The translations under genes and the position numbers were made by a program. The notes beneath the pieces were generated by a model that worked only from the letters and a program-made list of their open reading frames with translations, was not told where the DNA came from and did no database searches. This document shows positions 59,366 to 64,000 of a stretch of 64,000 nucleotides of DNA, piece by piece. The stretch is from Candidatus Zhuqueibacterota bacterium (GTDB lineage Bacteria > Zhuqueibacterota > Zhuqueibacteria > Residuimicrobiales > Oceaniaggregativiventaceae): NCBI GenBank assembly GCA_014728085.1, contig WJMF01000075.1:54028-118027 (forward strand), given 5' to 3'. How positions within the stretch are numbered: the first letter of the stretch is position 1; each line of letters starts with the position of its first letter.

Positions 59366-59782
59366 TTACCTTTTTTCGAGTTTATGTATAAGATTTTCCA
59401 GCTGATTTACAAGACCGCGATAAGACTTTTTAGCGGGAACCTGAACGATCAGGGCAACAGCGGTGCCGAAAAAAGCGAAAAAACGAAATACGAGCTTTTC
59501 AGCGCCTTCATTTTCTACGACAATTTCTCTGGCATTGGAAATATTCTTTTTATCAAACAGATGAACCAGCTTGTGCATCAAAGTGGAAAGTTCTGTAGAT
59601 TGTGCCGGATTCAGCGTACCGTCTTTTGAATATAAAGCCAATGGTAACCCATCTTCGCTAAAGAGATAGATAGCCTTAAAAAGATCATCCTCAACCAGCT
59701 CTTTGAAAGCGTTCTCCAGCACAACTTGAATGCCGCTTTGATTCACCTCCCGACTATTTTTCTGAAACGAAACTTGGGACAT
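59366..59782 (-). CDS. Roadblock/LC7-like protein (distal)
   Basis: VLENAFKELVEDDLFKAIYLFSEDGLPLALYS...ELSTLMHKLVHLFDKK; position next to the MglA-like GTPase. Confidence 0.6.
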   Translation of the reverse strand: MSQVSFQKNSREVNQSGIQVVLENAFKELVEDDLFKAIYLFSEDGLPLALYSKDGTLNPAQSTELSTLMHKLVHLFDKKNISNAREIVVENEGAEKLVFRFFAFFGTAVALIVQVPAKKSYRGLVNQLENLIHKLEKR

Positions 59783-59791
59783 AAAAGAATC

Positions 59792-60361
59792 TCATTTTTT
59801 GATGATTAACTCAATGGCTTTGCGCAGGGTTAAAAACACGCCCCGACCGGTAACAGCGATCGCCTCGATATAAGGCACTTCCCATATATTGAGCTTGCGT
59901 TCAAGAACAGCAACATCCTCGGCCATTGGCAGATCCCGCTTGTTGTATTGAATTAGCCAGGGCAATTGCGTTATCGCAACGCCGTTTTGAGTCAAACGGT
60001 TTTGCAGCTCTTTCAGACTGGCAAAATTATCCGCAAGGCGGCCGCGTTGGGAATCCACAACAAAGACCAGAGAATCGGTACCCTGCAAAACGACCTGTCG
60101 GCTGGCAGCATACCGGGCCTGACCGGCGGTGGTATAAAGATGAAACCGTGGTTTTTTGCCCTGAATTCTGCCGAGCTCCAGGTGCAAAAAATCGAAAAAA
60201 AGAGTGCGCCCTTCAGAGGTTTTGAGGCTGATGAGATCACCGCAAAGCCCGGGATCCAGTTGAGAATGAACATACTCTAAATTCGTTGTTTTCCCGCTCA
60301 ACCCCGGCCCGTAATAGACAATTTTAAATACGATTTCATTCTTTTGATGATCGATATGCAT
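59792..60361 (-). CDS. MglA-like small Ras-superfamily GTPase
   Basis: KIVYYGPGLSGKTTNLEYVHSQL; LYTTAGQARYAASRQVVLQGTDSLVFVVDSQ; YNKRDLP. Confidence 0.92.
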   Translation of the reverse strand: MHIDHQKNEIVFKIVYYGPGLSGKTTNLEYVHSQLDPGLCGDLISLKTSEGRTLFFDFLHLELGRIQGKKPRFHLYTTAGQARYAASRQVVLQGTDSLVFVVDSQRGRLADNFASLKELQNRLTQNGVAITQLPWLIQYNKRDLPMAEDVAVLERKLNIWEVPYIEAIAVTGRGVFLTLRKAIELIIKK

Positions 60362-60362
60362 G

Positions 60363-60872
60363 TCAATTTTTCAAGCCAAATGCTTTATCCAGTTCCTGGC
60401 CCAAAAGCGTTCGAAACTCTACATCCATATACTTGGCGACTTTATCCTTTTCATCACGAATTCTGTTCAACAAGGCATCGAGTTTGCCTGCGACATGCTG
60501 GGATAGCATACGGATCATGCCGAGATTGACGTGCGGCCCGAAAATCACAATAAGCAAATAATGATTGCCAATATTACAAAGATAGAGATTTTGCTTGATC
60601 CCCTCATGATAGAGGTAGCGAAAACGCTGCGTTTCTCCCAGGATTTTGGCAATCTCTGCAGTCGCAGAAAAATCATTCACCGCAAGCGCCGTCAGTGTGT
60701 CAACATTTAGTGCGGTTCGCGTTGTTTTGTAGGATACCGGATACCCGTTCATATCGGCAAAAACACAAAGCGAGGCCCGGGACTTTTGTAACAAGTCACC
60801 GAGATATGTATTGATTTCCTGGTAGGATTTTTCCGATAAAATAACGCTGTTGCCGTTGGGTTGCCCGCTCAT
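60363..60872 (-). CDS. Roadblock/LC7 domain protein (proximal, MglB-like)
   Basis: INTYLGDLLQKSRASLCVFADMNGYPVSYKTTR...LTALAVNDFSATAEIAKILGE; 1-2 nt from the GTPase start. Confidence 0.75.
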   Translation of the reverse strand: MSGQPNGNSVILSEKSYQEINTYLGDLLQKSRASLCVFADMNGYPVSYKTTRTALNVDTLTALAVNDFSATAEIAKILGETQRFRYLYHEGIKQNLYLCNIGNHYLLIVIFGPHVNLGMIRMLSQHVAGKLDALLNRIRDEKDKVAKYMDVEFRTLLGQELDKAFGLKN

Positions 60873-60906
60873 CTGAGTGCCCTTCCTCTATAACCGTAAA
60901 TTCAAC

Positions 60907-61683
60907 TTATACACCATGTTCAAGTCTGTCACTTAAAAACCGGGGCAAACCCGCTTTCTGCATCTGACTCTGGGTTAACGATATATCATAGTCCACGCGT
61001 ACAAGTTCATAAACGAGTTGCTCGCTGTCCCAAATACCGAAAGCAGCGCGAGGATCGCGGTCACGCGGTTGCCCGACACTGCCGATGTTGATGATATATT
61101 GAAATCCTTGCTCAATTTTCAAGTGATCTGTTTCTAAAACCCGAACCTTGTGCTTGCCCGCTCGTCGCTGAAAGACAACCGGAGAATGAGTATGACCGGC
61201 GAATGATACAGGCTGAGAAAAGCAATTGAAATTTCTCAGAGCATCAAAACGGCCCGTTATATAATCCCACGATTGGGGTGAGCAGGGAGATGCATGCACG
61301 CCCAAACACCTGTCAAATGTGATCGTATAAGGCAACTGTTGCAGATATGAAATATTACTTTCAGAAAGCTGTGACCTCGTCCAGACAATGGCGTTTCTCG
61401 CAATCGGATTGAAACTCAATTCTTCCGGCGTATTAAAAATCGCAACATCATGATTGCCGAGAATGATATGGTCCGTTAAAGTTCTGGTGATATCCAGACA
61501 ACGCTGCGGACGCGGCCCATAACCGACAACATCTCCCAAACAAATAACACGGCCGCAATCCTGATGTTCAATCTCTTCGATAACCGCCTGCAATGCCGCA
61601 AGGTTGGCGTGTACATCTGAAATTAATGCATATCTCACCTTATAACCCGCTTTGAATAGATCAAGGTATTTTAAATATACCAC
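60907..61683 (-). CDS. Metallophosphoesterase
   Basis: RYALISDVHANLAALQAVIEEI; ICLGDVVGYGPRPQRCLD; LGNHDVAIF; FAGHTHSPVVF. GTG at 61638 is an alternative start. Confidence 0.9.
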   Translation of the reverse strand: MVYLKYLDLFKAGYKVRYALISDVHANLAALQAVIEEIEHQDCGRVICLGDVVGYGPRPQRCLDITRTLTDHIILGNHDVAIFNTPEELSFNPIARNAIVWTRSQLSESNISYLQQLPYTITFDRCLGVHASPCSPQSWDYITGRFDALRNFNCFSQPVSFAGHTHSPVVFQRRAGKHKVRVLETDHLKIEQGFQYIINIGSVGQPRDRDPRAAFGIWDSEQLVYELVRVDYDISLTQSQMQKAGLPRFLSDRLEHGV

Positions 61684-61833
61684 ATGAGGTCAAGCAAATC
61701 AAGAATAAAGTTGATTGTTGAGGAAAAGACAACGCCTTTTCGAACAGTGATTAAATAGTACAGATACCCCTGAAAAATCTTGAACAAAAAAGAAAAAAGT
61801 GTTGATTTTTTCGAAAAATTCGCATATTTTATA

Positions 61834-62685
61834 TCAAAACTCAAGGATGTCCCGGTAAGCCTTTTCATGTTCACCATCGATAATCAGCAAGGTTCTTAAC
61901 GGACTCTTATCCTGAGCATAGCGAAAAACTTCGATCATCTCTATATGATGGGCATCAATAAATTTGCCGGCATACTCGTTGTTCGGATCGTCACTGATGA
62001 TTTTGTCCAGTCTCTTAATGGCGGTAGCAATATGTTCTCTCGCCCTGGCATTATCGATATTGACGTAGGAAAGGCCATAAAAGTAATAATCCACCATTTC
62101 GCGATAGGGTTTGTGGCGCTCGCTCAGCAATTCATCAACAAGCTCCACACGGCGATCCCACCCCTCGATATACCGCCCCAGGCCAAACCGGGCTTGTTCC
62201 GCTATTTCCTTTGCTTTTTTGTAATACGGTGTTCCCGCCAGGGTACCCCATTTATCGAATTCACCACCAAGAATAAGATAAATATAAAAATCGATTGCAC
62301 TGGTAAAAGAATTTTGCGAGGACTGCTCATGGGTTAAAATATCACCGCTCTGATAGGCAAATCGCCAGCGTTTGTCGAAAAATTGGAGATCATAATTATT
62401 GTGGATGAGAATCTGACCGCGATATCGCTCTTCAGCCGAAGTGGTCATGTCCTCTAAAATAAGCTGCATGTCGACATAGACGACAGTCCTCCACGGATCC
62501 TCGCACCACTCGTGTCCATTGATATACCGCATGACCTGATCCGCAAATCCACGCAGCTTTTCCTGCTTTTCAATCGGTAACGTCCGTAAATCCGTTGTCA
62601 CCTGAGCCTCAATGCGCTGAGAAAATGAATAACTCGATAAAACAAAACACAGCAATAGAAACATTAAAAATTTTTTGACGACCAT
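61834..62685 (-). CDS. DUF4835-family protein (type IX secretion-associated PorD-like)
   Basis: VTTDLRTLPIEKQEKLRGFADQVMRYINGHEWCEDPWRTVVYVDMQLILEDMT...YRGQILIHNNYDLQFFDKRWRFAYQSGD. Confidence 0.85.
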   Translation of the reverse strand: MVVKKFLMFLLLCFVLSSYSFSQRIEAQVTTDLRTLPIEKQEKLRGFADQVMRYINGHEWCEDPWRTVVYVDMQLILEDMTTSAEERYRGQILIHNNYDLQFFDKRWRFAYQSGDILTHEQSSQNSFTSAIDFYIYLILGGEFDKWGTLAGTPYYKKAKEIAEQARFGLGRYIEGWDRRVELVDELLSERHKPYREMVDYYFYGLSYVNIDNARAREHIATAIKRLDKIISDDPNNEYAGKFIDAHHIEMIEVFRYAQDKSPLRTLLIIDGEHEKAYRDILEF

Positions 62686-62724
62686 ATTGTTATAACTCCT
62701 GTATCGATACGGATATCAAATAAT

Positions 62725-63555
62725 ATGACATTTTTAAGCAACTTTGTCAAGCACTTAATCCCTTTACTCTTTCTCATGTCGCTGACGCCCCTGCGGGCAA
62801 GCTTTGAGGACCTCTGCCCGTCCGCAAAGGGACGCGGACTGGCAGAGGCGACATCAGCCACTCTCCGCGATCCTTCACAGCTCTTCGGCAACCCGGCCGC
62901 AATCTTTTGCTCTCAGTTGAAAGGAGCATTTACCTTTGCCAGACCGTTTGGCCTGAAAGAGCTGGACTATGGTCAAATGAGCCTGGCGCTACCGTATAAA
63001 TCGATCACCGTCGGCGCAGGCGCGAAATCATTTGGCAATGCCCTTTATCGCGAAACCCTCTTTGCTGTAGCGCTCAGCCATCAACCCTTTGCCGCTCTTC
63101 ACGTCGGAGCCGGACTCTCTTACGGTATGGTCAAAATTCAAAACTATAACAGCACCGGTACCTTCCTGGTGGACATTGGCGCCAATGCACAGTTGTTTCA
63201 CAATCTGAATTTCGGATTTTCCATACGCAATCTTAATCACAGCAAAATCGGAAACGCCCGGGAACCCTTGCCGTCTACCCTGCAGACCGGCCTTCTTGTT
63301 AATCTGGACGCCGTGAATCTCTGCGTCGATCTAAGCAAGGAAATCAGATATCCTCTCGATTTCCGCTGTGGTCTGGAAATCAAGGTCCTTTATCCGCTGA
63401 TTATCAGATCAGGGGTCGCTACACAGCCTTCACGCTTTTCTGCCGGATTTGGACTCTGTTTTAAACAATTTCGCCTGGATTATGGATTCTCAACCCATTC
63501 TGTGCTCAATGTGTCTCATCAGTTTTCAATTGATATCCATATCCTTCAATTCTAA
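62725..63555 (+). CDS. PorV/PorQ-like outer-membrane barrel protein
   Basis: Signal peptide; GRGLAEATSATLRDPSQLFGNPAAIFCSQLKGAFTFARPFGLKELDYGQMSLALPYKSITVGAGAKSFG. Confidence 0.7.
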   Translation: MTFLSNFVKHLIPLLFLMSLTPLRASFEDLCPSAKGRGLAEATSATLRDPSQLFGNPAAIFCSQLKGAFTFARPFGLKELDYGQMSLALPYKSITVGAGAKSFGNALYRETLFAVALSHQPFAALHVGAGLSYGMVKIQNYNSTGTFLVDIGANAQLFHNLNFGFSIRNLNHSKIGNAREPLPSTLQTGLLVNLDAVNLCVDLSKEIRYPLDFRCGLEIKVLYPLIIRSGVATQPSRFSAGFGLCFKQFRLDYGFSTHSVLNVSHQFSIDIHILQF

Positions 63556-63581
63556 AACGCTGACAACAGGATACGGTTCCC

Positions 63582-64000
63582 ATGAGATACCGGTTTAGAG
63601 CTCAAAAGCAGACACTTAAAATCATCCTTGTTTATTCTACTCTATTTCTCATTGCCTCCTCGCTGGCCCAGGATATCGAACTGGAAGCCTGCCTTCCCCA
63701 GGAACAGGCGTTCGATGATGATCACGCGCTTCTCGATATACTGAATCGATTGGAAAAGAATCCTCTCGATCTCAACCACGCCACGGAAACAGAGCTGGCT
63801 CAATTACCCTGGATATCACCACAATCTGCAGCACAAATTGTAGAATTTAGACAAAAGAATGGAAACTTTGAAAAAATTGATGACATCAGCGAGCTCGGCT
63901 GGCTGAATCCTGAAGCGTTACAATATCTCTCTGCGTTTATCACCATCAAATCAGAAAAAAAAATCCCCTCCGTTGAACTCGAAACGAGACAAAAGATATC
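63582..64000 (+). CDS. Helix-hairpin-helix (ComEA-like) protein, truncated by window edge
   Basis: Manual translation from ATG 63582: MRYRFRAQKQTLKIILVYSTLFLIASSLAQDIEL...NPLDLNHATETELAQLPWISPQSAAQIVEFRQKNGNFEKIDDISELGWLNPEALQYLSAF; absent from the ORF track because it has no stop in the window. Confidence 0.82.
   Translation, partial: MRYRFRAQKQTLKIILVYSTLFLIASSLAQDIELEACLPQEQAFDDDHALLDILNRLEKNPLDLNHATETELAQLPWISPQSAAQIVEFRQKNGNFEKIDDISELGWLNPEALQYLSAFITIKSEKKIPSVELETRQKI

Noticed and set aside
1-64000. CRISPR arrays, transposons, integrases, toxin-antitoxin or phage-defence islands
   Set aside because: No spaced direct repeats, inverted-repeat-flanked transposase or defence-type nuclease/helicase genes were seen among the coding regions.

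Overview
This 64 kb window is chromosomal and gene-dense, mostly on the minus strand. It looks like an FCB-group or KSB1/Calditrichota-like Gram-negative: there are type IX-style C-terminal sorting domains, PorV-like barrels, and GWxTD, DUF4835 and DUF2851 proteins. I saw no CRISPR array, transposase or prophage. Main contents: (i) an exopolysaccharide-export operon (0-7 kb: FN3 protein, CTD-bearing secreted protein, Wza-like lipoprotein, Wzz/GumC, XRE regulator, ExeA-like ATPase, degenerate tyrosine-kinase-like protein); (ii) a two-component cluster (7.4-12 kb: lone receiver, NtrC-type activator, two histidine kinases); (iii) a giant TPR protein, a TonB-receptor-like barrel without a visible plug, and ExbB/ExbD/TonB (13.7-20.4 kb); (iv) housekeeping genes (rpiB, ppdK, ctpA-like, tmk, rsmI, tig-clpP-clpX-engB); (v) an inositol-phosphate synthase plus CDP-alcohol phosphotransferase pair; (vi) a TonB-dependent receptor / CTD secreted protein / PorV / GWxTD module; (vii) tRNA-Leu(UAG); (viii) a sugar transferase beside a sigma54-activator homologue that has lost its catalytic motifs; (ix) a roadblock-MglA-roadblock cluster. 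The best novelty candidates are an unannotated ~130-nt structured RNA at about 49891-50022 (+) with a strong terminator; a putative sigma54 regulon with a recurring GRGACA-N4-TGTCCC operator in front of the polysaccharide operon and the two-component operon; the TPR-barrel-ExbBD-TonB operon; and the degenerate BY-kinase and sigma54-activator pseudo-enzymes. Everything was read by eye from the sequence and the ORF track. No database search was possible.
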